From contig NZ_CP011097.1 of assembly GCF_000955905.1 (NCBI RefSeq), positions 1,142,582-1,206,581 of the forward strand: a stretch of DNA of 64,000 nt. Reading direction: 5' to 3'. Source of the stretch: Candidatus Nitrosotenuis cloacae (lineage in GTDB: Archaea > Thermoproteota > Nitrososphaeria > Nitrososphaerales > Nitrosopumilaceae). The notes under the pieces were generated by a model. It saw only the letters and a program-made list of their open reading frames with translations, searched no databases and was not told where the DNA came from. The first letter of the stretch is position 1, and every line of letters begins with the position of its first letter. Positions 48,159 through 58,361 of this stretch are shown here, piece by piece. Both the position numbers and the translations under genes were made by a program.

Positions 48159-49454
48159 CTATTCTTCTCCAGTCTTTGCAACAATTTTGTCGCTTGCCCT
48201 AATTAAAAATGGTGAGATAAATGCCGAAATAATAGAAATGATTCCAACCAACGGGAACAAAAAGCTGCTAACCGCTCCAATGTCTACTCCTGTTTTTACT
48301 ATTACAATAGAAAATTCACCTCTTGGCCCTGCAAGCGCAAATGCAGAGCGCAGTGATTTTGCTCTTCCCTGCCTGAATAGATATGTACCAAGCATCGCAC
48401 CACCAAACTTTACTCCTATGGCAAGTGCAATGATTCCAAATGCCAGTACAATATGAGATTCCAGCTCGGATACGTTCATGAGTGCGCCAACTGAGACGAA
48501 AAATATTGCAACGAACATGTCCTTGATTGGACTGGACAAGATCTTTGATACTTCAGCAGATTTTGATTCTGCTACCAGGACTCCTGCCAGAAATGCACCA
48601 ATTGCAACGGACAATCCAATTACATTTGCAAACAAGGCATATCCAAAACACAATCCAAGTACTGATAGCAACAAGATCTCTTTGTGCTCGGTTGCTGCCA
48701 CACGATCAATTAGTTTTGGTATGACTCGGGTTCCAACGGTCAGGGTTCCACCAATCAACCCTCCAGCAACCACCACAACTAGAATGATACTCTCATAGGA
48801 TACTGTACCTACCAGTGCAACAGATTCTAGTGTTGCAATCAAAATTACCGCAATGATATCCTCCACAATCAGAACACCCAAGACCAAAATTGAGGATTCT
48901 TTTTTGATTTTTCCAGTATCTTCTAAAATTTTGACAATTACTGCAGTACTGGTAATTGATAGAGCTGCACCCAAAAACAGTGAATCCAAAAAGCTGAGGC
49001 CTACCATGTTTGCAACAAAAAACACCACTACCAACGTAAGGAACAATCCGATAGTTCCAGCACCCACTGCGACTTTGCCAATTGAGCGAATCTTGGAATA
49101 TGGAAATTCTATTCCAATTACAAACAAAAGCAAAATGACGCCAAGCTCGGCAAATATGTTGAGCAGTCCAAGGTCGGATAACAAACCTGCCTGCCCAAAT
49201 CCCATGAATTCCTGGCCTTCAGGTAAAAGTGAGGTCCAAATTGGAGAGAGCGGTCCAATTAGCATTCCTGCAAACAGATATCCAATTATGAGCGGCTGTC
49301 GCATCTTGAAAAAAGCCAGTGTGACAACAGATGCCAAAATCATGATTATTGCCAAGTCGGTGATAAACGACGAATGGGGCAGCTCAGGCGTGACTTTTTC
49401 TATCATGGATTGGACGCCAGAACCCGATGCCACCTCTAGAAAATAATTTTGCAC
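48159..49454 (-). CDS. CPA2 family cation/proton antiporter (Kef/NapA type)
   Basis: A 431-residue membrane protein with about 12-13 transmembrane helices. Family features are the G-Y-L-F-A-G-M-L-I-G-P (about 51-61) near the N-terminus, L-G-A-A-L-S-I-T-S-T-A-V-I-V-K (about 158-172) and F-F-V-S-V-G-A-L-M-N-V (about 309-319). It exchanges Na+ or K+ for protons. It has no C-terminal TrkA-N/RCK regulatory domain, unlike many KefB-type proteins. The start is GTG at 49454. Confidence 0.88.
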   Translation of the reverse strand: MQNYFLEVASGSGVQSMIEKVTPELPHSSFITDLAIIMILASVVTLAFFKMRQPLIIGYLFAGMLIGPLSPIWTSLLPEGQEFMGFGQAGLLSDLGLLNIFAELGVILLLFVIGIEFPYSKIRSIGKVAVGAGTIGLFLTLVVVFFVANMVGLSFLDSLFLGAALSITSTAVIVKILEDTGKIKKESSILVLGVLIVEDIIAVILIATLESVALVGTVSYESIILVVVVAGGLIGGTLTVGTRVIPKLIDRVAATEHKEILLLSVLGLCFGYALFANVIGLSVAIGAFLAGVLVAESKSAEVSKILSSPIKDMFVAIFFVSVGALMNVSELESHIVLAFGIIALAIGVKFGGAMLGTYLFRQGRAKSLRSAFALAGPRGEFSIVIVKTGVDIGAVSSFLFPLVGIISIISAFISPFLIRASDKIVAKTGEE

Positions 49455-49494
49455 TAATTAGTGTGAAATAAAATGATTAAAATGATTTTGGGTT

Positions 49495-51099
49495 TTAGAT
49501 TACGCTGATTGTTTTTGCAAGTATTTTGATTTTTTCCGATTCTGGCTCGTTGATTTTGTGCTCGGTGTACTGGTTGCTAAAATAAAGCAGATCAATTACC
49601 TTTGATTTGTCCACGTTCACTATTGTTGCCATGCTTGATGTCGGAATGCTGGTGTTTGTTATGATGATTAGCTTGTCCACAAATGCCGAGGATTTTACTA
49701 CATTTGAGATGGTCTCAAAGTTCTTTGTGTGATTATCATCCATTACTACGGCTATTCCTATTTTTGTTCCGTATGGATCAGAATACACCACATCAAAGGA
49801 CGGGTTTTGCTTGGCTGATTTTGAGACATTACCGATTTCATGTGCATAGTTTACCAAGTTTGCTATTGCCTGCTTTACTTGGCTTTGGGTAGCCCCTGCT
49901 GTTCTTTTGATTTTGATAAACTCGGATATTGGAACCTCCATAATGCTGCCCTTTATCTTCAGTCCCGGATAGGTGTGCTTGATGGTCTCATCAATTACTG
50001 CTTCAGTTATTTCTGATGCGTCAAGGCTTGAGGCCTGCTCTATTGCATGGTTTAGTATATTGATTATAGAGCGAACGTTTCTAAATTCTGGGAACTCGTC
50101 ACACAATACTCGAATCTTTGCTGCTAGGTCTTGCTGCTCTTTTTTGTTGAATCTCTCTGTCTTGTCTGCTTCCTTGATGTATTCTATTGCGATTTCGATT
50201 AGCTCATCTACCGAGTTTGCGCCAGCAAGATCGATTTTGTAGTTTGCCTTCTCCAACCTATCAAAGACAGACGGGTTTGCCCTCTGAATGTCCAGATATA
50301 GGGATGGTGTGGTAATTAGCAAAAGAATCGATGCAGGAATGTGTGCATTTATCAATGATTTTACAAATTCCAGTGTTCCCTCTTGGGCATCAAGCTCATC
50401 AAACTCAAAGAGAATTACTTTACCCAACAGGTTGTGGCTAAACTTGCAGATAGCACCTAGTCTTCCATGCAAATCATCCAGATTTGTTATCTTGTCAAAC
50501 GAATTGGTAATCACACCATAAACGACAGCAGACTCGTGCTGGGAATAATGAGCTCCAAGGTAGCTAGTTAGTGCATCCTTCGATACCATGTTTTTATCAT
50601 AAAGAATTTCTTCTGCCTTTTGCTTTATGGTGACTCCCTTTAGTCTGTCCACAAAGCCATAGCCAAGTGTCTTTTTTGCCAGATTGTCGCCCTTTTGCGC
50701 CTTATCGCATATTTGCATCAGAAATTTCTCTTTTAGTTCGGCAAACATTTCACGATTAAATCCCCGCATTATGCTGGAGTAGATGCTTTCGTGCGTCTTT
50801 GGCGATATAGTGGATAGATCCACATACGCAGTTACAATATCTTGTCGCGTCTTCATACCTTTGATGTGCAAGGCAAGATGAGTCTTGCCAGATCCGACAT
50901 CCTGTACTATTGTGATTAGTCTAAAGTCGTTTTCATTAGAGTTTCGTCTGGTGGTTTGTTTGTATAATTCTGAAATGCACTCTACGATAGAGTTCTTTGC
51001 CTCTTGGTGTTTTGTTCCGCCAAATATCTTTGCGTCATGTTCAGTTGGCGTAGGGCTGCTAGGATACGGGTTTGATTTTAGTCCGTATGGATAGGTCAT
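49495..51099 (-). CDS. AAA/ORC-like P-loop ATPase with extra C-terminal domain
   Basis: A 534-residue ATPase. Walker A is G-S-G-K-T (69-73), and Walker B is I-L-F-E-F-D-E-L-D (about 229-237). The N-terminal G-L-K-S-N-P-Y-P-S-S-P with F-G-G-T-K-H-Q-E-A resembles ORC1/Cdc6 and ExeA-type ATPases. Residues about 260-380 look like the AAA lid, and about 395-534 form an extra alpha/beta domain (F-D-V-V-Y-S-D-P-Y-G-T-K-I-G-I-A-V-V) that recalls a restriction-endonuclease-like fold with lost catalytic residues; this last point is a weak inference. It overlaps the winged-helix gene upstream by four bases. Probably DNA-related; exact role unknown. Confidence 0.6.
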   Translation of the reverse strand: MTYPYGLKSNPYPSSPTPTEHDAKIFGGTKHQEAKNSIVECISELYKQTTRRNSNENDFRLITIVQDVGSGKTHLALHIKGMKTRQDIVTAYVDLSTISPKTHESIYSSIMRGFNREMFAELKEKFLMQICDKAQKGDNLAKKTLGYGFVDRLKGVTIKQKAEEILYDKNMVSKDALTSYLGAHYSQHESAVVYGVITNSFDKITNLDDLHGRLGAICKFSHNLLGKVILFEFDELDAQEGTLEFVKSLINAHIPASILLLITTPSLYLDIQRANPSVFDRLEKANYKIDLAGANSVDELIEIAIEYIKEADKTERFNKKEQQDLAAKIRVLCDEFPEFRNVRSIINILNHAIEQASSLDASEITEAVIDETIKHTYPGLKIKGSIMEVPISEFIKIKRTAGATQSQVKQAIANLVNYAHEIGNVSKSAKQNPSFDVVYSDPYGTKIGIAVVMDDNHTKNFETISNVVKSSAFVDKLIIITNTSIPTSSMATIVNVDKSKVIDLLYFSNQYTEHKINEPESEKIKILAKTISVI

Positions 51100-51626
51100 A
51101 GTTTTCGTATGTATCCATGAAGCATTCCGCGCACATGGATTCCCTCCTGACCACCAGTGGATATCTCGTATTTTGATTGGTTTTGCTCAATTAACGTGGA
51201 AACTAGTGAGTAGAATTTCTCTGGTGTGATGTCCAATGATGCACATACTTTGGCCCTAATCTCAGACAATGGAGTCCAGCCAAGTGATGCAGAGTGCTCG
51301 GAAATGCATTTATCAAAATGAATCTGAAAGTCAACAGTATTTTGTGGTATCTGGGCAGACTGCATTTGTGATATTTTGTTTTCCAGGTTTGTTACTAATC
51401 TTGATAGAATCTTGAATTTTGGGTCGTTTTGCGATACGTGTGATAGATAGTTGTCTTTGCTCCACACATAGTGAGCTACGCCCTTGTTATCCACTATTAC
51501 CTTGTCTTCTTTGGCAAGCTCATCCAGTGAGGTTTCGCAGTCTGTGCCAAAAAGCTTCTTTAGTTCTGCCTTTTTTATTCCGCAGACTCCTGATTTTTCT
51601 ACTTTTTCAAGAATCTGGGAATTCAT
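51096..51626 (-). CDS. winged-helix protein coupled to the ATPase
   Basis: A 176-residue protein. The N-terminal 55 residues fit a winged helix (K-V-E-K-S-G-V-C-G-I-K-K-A-E-L-K-K-L-F, a turn, and a wing near A-H-Y-V-W). A short coiled coil follows (about 72-95), and the C-terminal 75 residues form a second helical domain (W-T-P-L-S-E-I-R-A-K-V). It ends in a basic stretch. Four-base overlap with the ATPase indicates a stable partnership, perhaps as its DNA-binding subunit. No family name recognised. Confidence 0.6.
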   Translation of the reverse strand: MNSQILEKVEKSGVCGIKKAELKKLFGTDCETSLDELAKEDKVIVDNKGVAHYVWSKDNYLSHVSQNDPKFKILSRLVTNLENKISQMQSAQIPQNTVDFQIHFDKCISEHSASLGWTPLSEIRAKVCASLDITPEKFYSLVSTLIEQNQSKYEISTGGQEGIHVRGMLHGYIRKL

Positions 51627-52015
51627 GTGCTAAAATCCCTAAAATTTTTTTTAATGGGAAAGGTCGACTTGTATTACCAATTTGTGAATAATTACTACCT
51701 AGCATACAGCATCATGAAGAATTATTAGGAATGACTCTACAATTTCGCTTGCAGAGTGATGATTAGGTCAATCTGAATTTTGTGTAGAATGAGACCTGGG
51801 GTATCTGACTGCTCTAAAATCACGATTTTTGGTTCAAATTTAGATGGTGGTGGGTCCACATATGATTAGGCGGATATAACAGTCCATCCCCAATTGACAA
51901 CGGAGATTATAATGAAAATTGAGATTTTGAGATGAAAATGTGATCGCTAATCAGTCTAAACATTACTCTGTGTTTTTAAGAAACTAATACCATCCTATTC
52001 TAAGGAAAATTAGTT
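51627..52015. other. 389-base AT-rich intergenic region
   Basis: No convincing gene, tRNA or repeat is present. It contains the promoters of two divergent genes. On the right a TTTTTAAG element (51973-51980) lies about 40 bases before the TTG at 52016. On the left T-rich sequence precedes the winged-helix ATG at 51626. It marks the left edge of a base-composition shift. Confidence 0.5.
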
Positions 52016-53203
52016 TTGAAGTCAATACATCTTTCTCGTGAACTAAGTATTGTAATTATAACTGCAATTGGTGTTGTGTTTGAAAGTATTTTCTTCTATC
52101 ATTACCTCGATGTAGTTTTTCCAAATTTAAAACAAATTGGTAATCTTGAAACATTATTTGTAGAAATTGGAATGACAATTTTTCTCACCGTGACTGTGTA
52201 TGAGTATTCTAGCAAATCTGAAAGATTTCGTAAAAACCGTCTACGAATGCAAATTATATCTTCGTTTGAGATGCTATCGGCGGATTTTGCTTGGCTTTCA
52301 ACACAGAAGGTCTCACAATCAATTAATGAGGAATTTATCACGAAGAAAAATTTACGGATATTTCATATCCAAAACCTTATTGGCGTATTACCAGATAAAC
52401 TAGGAACGGATCTAGCACTTCAAATTCCTGAATTTTGTGAAAAGGCATTACAGATACCGCGTATAGTAAGACCCCTAGATTCTACAAAACCAATTGTTGT
52501 TGATTATACGAATTGTGATACTATGATGAAAGAGATAAGCAATCTATTACAAAATTTACAAGGAAAATGGAAGATACCAAAAAATTTAGTCGTTACAGAG
52601 ACACCATTCTTCAAGGAAACAGACAAACCATCGGATGATAAAAAACTAACATTTTTTTGGAAAAAAACTGAGAACAAATTACTGATATTATCGATTATTG
52701 TTGCTCTTGTAATAGGCGGTCCAACAATATACTTGGGATGGGAAACAGGGTTGGTATTGGAACAAATAAAAGAAATTAACAAAAACCAATTTACAATTCA
52801 GAATTTTCGATGGGAATTAATTGGAAATGTTGAACCTTTGGTGCTTGAAAATAGACTCTACAATAACGAATCTCTTAACCAAAAACTTTCTCTCAGCATA
52901 ACTAGTCCTCATTATCTCAAAATTGTCGTAACTAGTGTTGAAATTCAAAACGACGATCAAAGTAAAAAATTACCTCAGGTTTACTTAGAAGCGTCGATAA
53001 CCAGAGTTTTACCAAGTGGAGTTTCCAATATTGATATCAACGCTCCAATACGACTGAATTTTGACCCTAAATTGAATGGTTATGATGTTGACAATAGTAC
53101 TTCATCTCTAGGTGAAATACGATATAATTTCGAAATTACGAACATACAAACTAAAGAACCAATTACTAACGGCTTCGTACACTCTAGTGTCACTCTTGAA
53201 TAA
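52016..53203 (+). CDS. AT-rich membrane protein of unknown family
   Basis: A 395-residue protein starting at TTG 52016. Predicted membrane segments are at about 9-30 and 41-60 (with a short loop), then a roughly 165-residue cytoplasmic-type region, and a third segment at about 222-244 followed by a roughly 150-residue domain with beta-strand character. Codon and base use is more AT-rich than the neighbours (for example many AAT, ATA and TTA codons), suggesting later acquisition. It separates the ATPase pair from the coiled-coil gene. No family recognised. Confidence 0.55.
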   Translation: MKSIHLSRELSIVIITAIGVVFESIFFYHYLDVVFPNLKQIGNLETLFVEIGMTIFLTVTVYEYSSKSERFRKNRLRMQIISSFEMLSADFAWLSTQKVSQSINEEFITKKNLRIFHIQNLIGVLPDKLGTDLALQIPEFCEKALQIPRIVRPLDSTKPIVVDYTNCDTMMKEISNLLQNLQGKWKIPKNLVVTETPFFKETDKPSDDKKLTFFWKKTENKLLILSIIVALVIGGPTIYLGWETGLVLEQIKEINKNQFTIQNFRWELIGNVEPLVLENRLYNNESLNQKLSLSITSPHYLKIVVTSVEIQNDDQSKKLPQVYLEASITRVLPSGVSNIDINAPIRLNFDPKLNGYDVDNSTSSLGEIRYNFEITNIQTKEPITNGFVHSSVTLE

Positions 53204-53282
53204 CAATAGAATTTGATGGTTTTTTACTCTTGATGGATGAATTTTACATTAACATTCTTAATTTCAAGTATTTCCACTCAGA

Positions 53283-54653
53283 TTAGCTCGATGCAGGCAA
53301 TCCAAGCTCTTTTCTTATTTCATCAACACCACGAATTCCAAATATGTCTCGCACCTGCTGGATTCGGATGTTTTCTTTGACTAGTTCTTTGCCAAGCTTG
53401 TGAATCAACACATTGAACAAATCAGAAAAGCGGATCTCCCACTTGTCTGCACAATCAAGCATCTTGCTTATTGCCCACTGCCTGATTTCAGACGGCAATG
53501 AGACATTTTCCTGTGATTCTATTGCGATTTTATCAAACAGATTGACAATTTCTGAGGTCTGATCCGCCATTTTCTCAATGTTTTTCAGATCCCCATACTT
53601 TGATTCTGCCAAAATTCTAATTGTTGATTGGAACTCGGATAGTTTCAGCAATCCAACCACCTCCTTTGAGACATTGGATGAGGACTTGTTTGTTACAGTT
53701 TTGATTTGCTGCATATCATGGAACAAGGTGTCTGCCTTTTTGTGAAATTCCGATGATGCCGCATCTGCCCTTTTTAATAATTCTGATATGGATGATATTT
53801 TTTGATCAATTGTATTTGTCTTGTTAAGAACGTGGTCCTTGAATGTACCAAAGTCGTCTTGGACGGACTTTAGTCCCTCGCCAACAAACGCAGTAGCATC
53901 CGCTCGGTGTATTAATGAACCAATCTCGGATTCTATTTTTGCAATCTCTCCGCGCAAATGGGTAATGGAGTCAGTCTTTGCCATGTTTGTTACAAGCTCG
54001 TTTTGTAGGTTTTCTAGGCTAGATTTTAGTGCAGGTAGCTCAGACTCTAGGCTAGATTTTTCCGATTTTTCAAATATTGCGTGGAGTTTTTCCTTTATCT
54101 TGTCCAGCTCGGATTCAATAGTAGAGGTCTTGTCTGCCTTTGATGAAATGCTGCCAAGATCTTCTTTGATGTTATCGATTCTTTGTGCAATTTTGATTAT
54201 CATGTGAGTATTATTTTGAATAGAGTTTTGGTTTTCTCCAACTGCCTTCATTATTGATTGTGGGTCAGGTGATTCCTTTTGGATTTGCGATATCTTGTTT
54301 ACCTGTTCTTGTAATCTAGATGCTTGCTCATTGACATTTGTGATAAGACTTGCCTGTGCTCTGACTTGGTTTAGTCCGGCGTATAATCTCTGGTTGTCTT
54401 CCTCGATAATGCTTATCTGCTTTGATTGTTTTTGGATTTGCTCTAGTGTGTTGATCAAAGTATCAATCATTCCCTTCATGGAAAGAAGCACCTTTTGATT
54501 ATCAGAGAAAACCTTACTCATGGACTTGATTTCTTTTGATAGTGTTTTAGTGGAATCAGAGACTGCAGCTACTTTTTTTGCAAGGTTTACAGTGTCTTTT
54601 TTGTTCATACCTGTAGGTTTTTCCGATGATTTGCTAGTTTTCTTTGCAGACAC
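53283..54653 (-). CDS. long coiled-coil protein, 456 residues
   Basis: A 456-residue protein with continuous heptads from about 20 to 330. Repeated Q-x3-I-x-Q and S-x2-L-x3-I patterns are seen, and a Lys/Ser-rich start without a signal peptide. The C-terminal 125 residues (about 335-456) form a small globular helical domain, perhaps a DNA- or protein-binding module. It resembles the arms of SMC-like, MukF-like or structural proteins, but no ATPase head is present. By position it may be part of the ATPase/winged-helix group, interrupted by the AT-rich gene. Role unknown. Confidence 0.6.
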   Translation of the reverse strand: MSAKKTSKSSEKPTGMNKKDTVNLAKKVAAVSDSTKTLSKEIKSMSKVFSDNQKVLLSMKGMIDTLINTLEQIQKQSKQISIIEEDNQRLYAGLNQVRAQASLITNVNEQASRLQEQVNKISQIQKESPDPQSIMKAVGENQNSIQNNTHMIIKIAQRIDNIKEDLGSISSKADKTSTIESELDKIKEKLHAIFEKSEKSSLESELPALKSSLENLQNELVTNMAKTDSITHLRGEIAKIESEIGSLIHRADATAFVGEGLKSVQDDFGTFKDHVLNKTNTIDQKISSISELLKRADAASSEFHKKADTLFHDMQQIKTVTNKSSSNVSKEVVGLLKLSEFQSTIRILAESKYGDLKNIEKMADQTSEIVNLFDKIAIESQENVSLPSEIRQWAISKMLDCADKWEIRFSDLFNVLIHKLGKELVKENIRIQQVRDIFGIRGVDEIRKELGLPASS

Positions 54654-54716
54654 TAGTCTTAGGAGGGGCTGTTCATACTAAAGGGTGCAGCTAAAATAAG
54701 ATGAAAAATGAAGTCG

Positions 54717-54824
54717 CTACTCATTGACCAGTTCTGGCCCATGGAGGATTTCATGTAGCGTTTTTTCCGTCAAACCATTCATGGATTCGACGAACTGTTT
54801 TGTGCAATATTCGCATGTAATCAT
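54717..54824 (-). CDS. 35-residue C2H2-like zinc-finger microprotein
   Basis: A short gene (ATG 54824, TAG at 54719-54717) encoding 35 residues with Cys4, Cys7, His24 and His28 (C-x2-C-x16-H-x3-H), close to a classic C2H2 finger but with a longer loop. Phe11 and Leu23 would fill the core. The start codon is two bases from a perfect 21-base palindrome (54827-54847), which in turn adjoins a TATA-like CTTATTA (54852-54846). This is the arrangement of a tightly regulated leaderless gene. The call rests on the motif and the promoter. Confidence 0.6.
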   Translation of the reverse strand: MITCEYCTKQFVESMNGLTEKTLHEILHGPELVNE

Positions 54825-54826
54825 AA

Positions 54827-54847
54827 AGTACGGTACCATACCGTACT
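54827..54847. promoter_or_regulatory. perfect palindrome, likely operator
   Basis: The arms AGTACGGTA and TACCGTACT are exact inverted copies around a central CCA. On the minus strand the site occupies the space between a TATA-like CTTATTA and the ATG of the zinc-finger microprotein, the usual place for a repressor operator in archaea. Confidence 0.65.
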
Positions 54848-54970
54848 AATAAGACCATGGTTATGTCATAATTACTAACCTAGGCATGAAATTGCCGAAC
54901 AAACCTAAGCAAATCATATGTTCATAGCAAACATACTGATTCCTATAATGTCAATTACCAAAAGCCCAAC

Positions 54971-56317
54971 ATGCTCAAGGGCAAAAGTATCTCGCTTAAT
55001 TGGAAATTACAGTTATTGTTCAATGCAATTGCCATAGTGTCGGTTTTGGTCATATCGATGGGCAATTTCAATATCACAAGTCAGATGGTGGAAAAATCAG
55101 GAGATGCAAGTATGAAGACACATCTATCTGAGATGTTCACTCAGGCCATAATTCTTGGAATAACAGTAAATGCTGGTGTTGGAGTATTTGCATATTTCAT
55201 CTCACGAAGAATAACCAAGCCAATTATCAAGGCAACCGAGATTGCAACAAAGATAAGCCAAGGCGATCTTAGTATTACAGTACAGGAATCAAAATCAAAT
55301 GACGAAATTGGAAAGCTGCTCAATGCAGAAAAGCAGATGGTCTCTAATCTAAGAAACATAATATCTGAGGTGAATAATTCATCCCAGTCTGTTTTTGCAA
55401 GCGCACAACAAATTGCAGCATCAGGAACAGAAATGAATTCTTCAATTCAGCAAATCTCAGCTACAGTAGACCAAATAGCAAGGGGCTCAGAATCGCAGGC
55501 GCAAGGCCTAAACAAATCAAAACAAATCGTAGATGATCTATCAAAGACAATCAACGAGTTATCCAGAGATGCTGTAGAATCAGTAGAAGAGACAAATCGA
55601 GTAGGCATTCTCTCTGAGAAAGGCTCAGAATCTGCAAAAGAGGCAGGGCAAAGGATGAACAACATAATTCGTGTCACAAACAACTCTGCAGAAAAGGTGC
55701 GAGGATTGGCGCAGAAAACAAGTGAGATCACCGCGGTATTAGATGTGATAAGGCAAATTGCAGATCAGACAAATCTTTTAGCACTAAATGCCGCAATAGA
55801 GGCAGCACGAGCAGGTGAGGCAGGCCGTGGATTTGCGGTAGTGGCAGATGAGGTAAGGCGCCTTGCAGAAAGCTCATCAAAATCATCAGAGGAAATCGAT
55901 TCCAAGCTAAAGCAGATTCAGGAAGACGCCCAAATTGTAGTAGAGGACATTGAAATCAGCTCAAACGAGGTAAACCAGGGAAAGATGGTAATAGAATCAT
56001 CACTTAAAACCCTAGACGAGATTGCATTGCACATTAGAAGCGTCTCAGAGAAGGCAAAACACCTCTCAAACACTGCACAGCAAGAAGTAATCAAAGTCAA
56101 GGAAGTATCGACACATGCAATAGAAATATCTGCGGTTGCAGAGCAAAACGCATCAGCCACAGAAGAAACATCTGCTGCAGTAGAACAACAAACATCTCAC
56201 ACCCACGAAATTGCAAGTGCAGCAAACCAAATGTCAACTCTGGCAGAGCAGCTTCAAAATGTTATCTCAAAATTCAAGCTAAGCTCTGATGAGCCAGAAA
56301 TCCTAGTTCAGAACTAG
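54971..56317 (+). CDS. methyl-accepting chemotaxis-like transducer
   Basis: A 448-residue protein with two transmembrane segments (about 15-32 and 57-77) separated by only about 24 residues, a HAMP domain (about 78-130) and a long signalling coiled coil. The hairpin tip is conserved ([22 protein letters not shown], about 257-278). It has no extracellular sensing domain and no che or archaellum genes nearby. It may sense the membrane or cytoplasm, or signal outside classical chemotaxis. A TATA-like element at about 54944 gives leaderless spacing. Confidence 0.85.
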   Translation: MLKGKSISLNWKLQLLFNAIAIVSVLVISMGNFNITSQMVEKSGDASMKTHLSEMFTQAIILGITVNAGVGVFAYFISRRITKPIIKATEIATKISQGDLSITVQESKSNDEIGKLLNAEKQMVSNLRNIISEVNNSSQSVFASAQQIAASGTEMNSSIQQISATVDQIARGSESQAQGLNKSKQIVDDLSKTINELSRDAVESVEETNRVGILSEKGSESAKEAGQRMNNIIRVTNNSAEKVRGLAQKTSEITAVLDVIRQIADQTNLLALNAAIEAARAGEAGRGFAVVADEVRRLAESSSKSSEEIDSKLKQIQEDAQIVVEDIEISSNEVNQGKMVIESSLKTLDEIALHIRSVSEKAKHLSNTAQQEVIKVKEVSTHAIEISAVAEQNASATEETSAAVEQQTSHTHEIASAANQMSTLAEQLQNVISKFKLSSDEPEILVQN

Positions 56318-58329
56318 ACGTCTTCAGATCTGTCGTATGCTTTTAGCTGATCCTTCTTTCTTTTCAGTACAGCAAAGATTCCAAGAATTGCTGCGATCCA
56401 AGCTGAGCTGAATACAATATTTGAAAAGCTTGCATACATGTATGGCGTGGCATCCATTAGGTTTTGTCGTATCTGAATTGCCCTAAGGTGGGTATCAGTC
56501 ATTGCAGTGCTGTATTCAACCGAGTTCTTTGGCTCATTTTGTATTGCATCCATTGATTCTATCAGCGAATCAATGTCTTGCTGGATTCTTGTGAAATCCG
56601 TAGTGTCGGTTGGGAATATCCATACTGGATTTCCTTCTTTTGGCAGTTGTTCTTTGATTGCGTTGAGGTCTTGCAGCATTGATTGTGGGTTGCCTCCGGT
56701 TGCTATTCTATCCAGATAGCCACGCGACAGATCCAGTGGATACACATCGGTTTGGTATCCCTGGTATGCCATGTATGCACCAAATACTATGATTGCAAAC
56801 ATGCCAATTAGCGCCATTTGGTAATAGTTGTCTGCCATCTTTTCCGTCTTTGTTTTTGGTCGCTCTGATTTAATTCTTTTAAATCTAGAATGAGACAGGC
56901 TCTGGTATGCCACATAGAAAAAGCCAATTGTTGGAATCGCAATGATTGGCGCAAAGATTGGATTTTTTGAAAATATCGAAATCAAAATTCCAAGCAAGCC
57001 ATAGACACCAAAGAATATCTCAAGCAGTGTTGTCTTTGTAAATGGCAGATTGTATGCCTTGTCACGCCAATCATCGGTATTTTTTATGATGCCATATTTT
57101 GGAGTGCGCAAAAATTCGTTCTTTTTGCCAAATATTCCATCAAACACTGCCACAGTGTTGTTCACGGCCATTCCCGCAGAATAAATCAGCAAAAACGGCA
57201 TGACCTTTGCCTTTTGTTTCCAGTTCTGACCCCACAGATTGTAAATTACTACCAGATACGCAAATGGTCCCATTGCAAGATATGTCATGATGGTAAGGGC
57301 GGGCACAAACTTTAGAACATGAAGATTAAAGTTTGCAGCCAAAAGAATCGGCAGCGCCAAAAACTGCACCAACAATAACGGATATCCGATGTGTCGCGTA
57401 AGCTGGACAAACGCCTGAATCTTTGTCTCAATTGGAATATGTCTTTTGATTAGAATATCACCAAGTAGTTTGACTGCGCACTGGATTGCACCCTTTGCCC
57501 ACCTGAACTGTTGTCTTTTTGCAGCATTCATCTGGACTGGCAATTCCGCATCAACCACAATATCCTCAATAAAGACACACTTCCAACCCTTCATCTGGGC
57601 GCGATAGCTCAAATCCAGATCCTCTACCAGTGTGGCAGTGTGCCACCCACCAGCATCCTCGATGCAGTCTCGCTTCCAGATTCCAGCAGTTCCATTAAAG
57701 TTCATGTAAAGATGTGAGTTGCTCTTTGCTCTTTGCTCAACCAAAAAATGAAAGTCAAGACTCAGTGCCTGGGCCTGGGTCATTGCAGAATAGTTCTCAT
57801 TTACGTGTCCCCACCTGCACTGTACCAGGCCTATGTTTGGCTTGGCAAAGTATGGGATTGCTTTTTTGAGGAACCATTCTGGAGGGATAAAGTCGGCATC
57901 AAAAATTGCCACGTATTCTGTGTTGGTGATAGTCATTGCATATTTGAGAGCACCCGCCTTGTACCCCTTTCGGGTACCTCTGCGTATGTGCACGATGTCG
58001 AATCCAGCCTTTTTGTGATCAGCCACTACATTGTGTAAAAGATCAGTAGTGTCATCATCGGAATCATCAAGAACCATTATCTTCATTTTGTCTTTTGGAT
58101 AGTCCATCGCACATACCGCATCGACTAGTCTTGCTGCAACGTATTTTTCATTATACAGTGGAAGCTGTATTGTGATGGAAGGTGTTCCGACTTGCAGTAC
58201 AGGATGCTTGTCTTTTCTTCGGATTGCCAAAAACGCAAGATAGTAGAAATTAAAGGTATAAGCAGTCAGCAAAATGGCTGAGAAAATGAATATATCAAAA
58301 ACAAACACCGTAAATGGATTTACCGCCAT
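56314..58329 (-). CDS. processive family 2 glycosyltransferase (cellulose-synthase-like)
   Basis: A 671-residue membrane glycosyltransferase. An N-terminal transmembrane segment (about 10-33) is followed by a GT-A domain with D-D-S-D-D-D (88-93), D-A-D (144-146), E-D-L-D (about 235) and Q-F-R-W (the Q-x-x-R-W motif, about 277). About six C-terminal helices follow, and two extracytoplasmic loops. It polymerises sugar across the membrane, as in exopolysaccharide or glycolipid synthesis. The product is unknown. A ferredoxin gene lies upstream after about 32 bases. Confidence 0.88.
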   Translation of the reverse strand: MAVNPFTVFVFDIFIFSAILLTAYTFNFYYLAFLAIRRKDKHPVLQVGTPSITIQLPLYNEKYVAARLVDAVCAMDYPKDKMKIMVLDDSDDDTTDLLHNVVADHKKAGFDIVHIRRGTRKGYKAGALKYAMTITNTEYVAIFDADFIPPEWFLKKAIPYFAKPNIGLVQCRWGHVNENYSAMTQAQALSLDFHFLVEQRAKSNSHLYMNFNGTAGIWKRDCIEDAGGWHTATLVEDLDLSYRAQMKGWKCVFIEDIVVDAELPVQMNAAKRQQFRWAKGAIQCAVKLLGDILIKRHIPIETKIQAFVQLTRHIGYPLLLVQFLALPILLAANFNLHVLKFVPALTIMTYLAMGPFAYLVVIYNLWGQNWKQKAKVMPFLLIYSAGMAVNNTVAVFDGIFGKKNEFLRTPKYGIIKNTDDWRDKAYNLPFTKTTLLEIFFGVYGLLGILISIFSKNPIFAPIIAIPTIGFFYVAYQSLSHSRFKRIKSERPKTKTEKMADNYYQMALIGMFAIIVFGAYMAYQGYQTDVYPLDLSRGYLDRIATGGNPQSMLQDLNAIKEQLPKEGNPVWIFPTDTTDFTRIQQDIDSLIESMDAIQNEPKNSVEYSTAMTDTHLRAIQIRQNLMDATPYMYASFSNIVFSSAWIAAILGIFAVLKRKKDQLKAYDRSEDV

Positions 58330-58361
58330 GGTAGATCAGCCCACATTAGGCCATTTATGAC

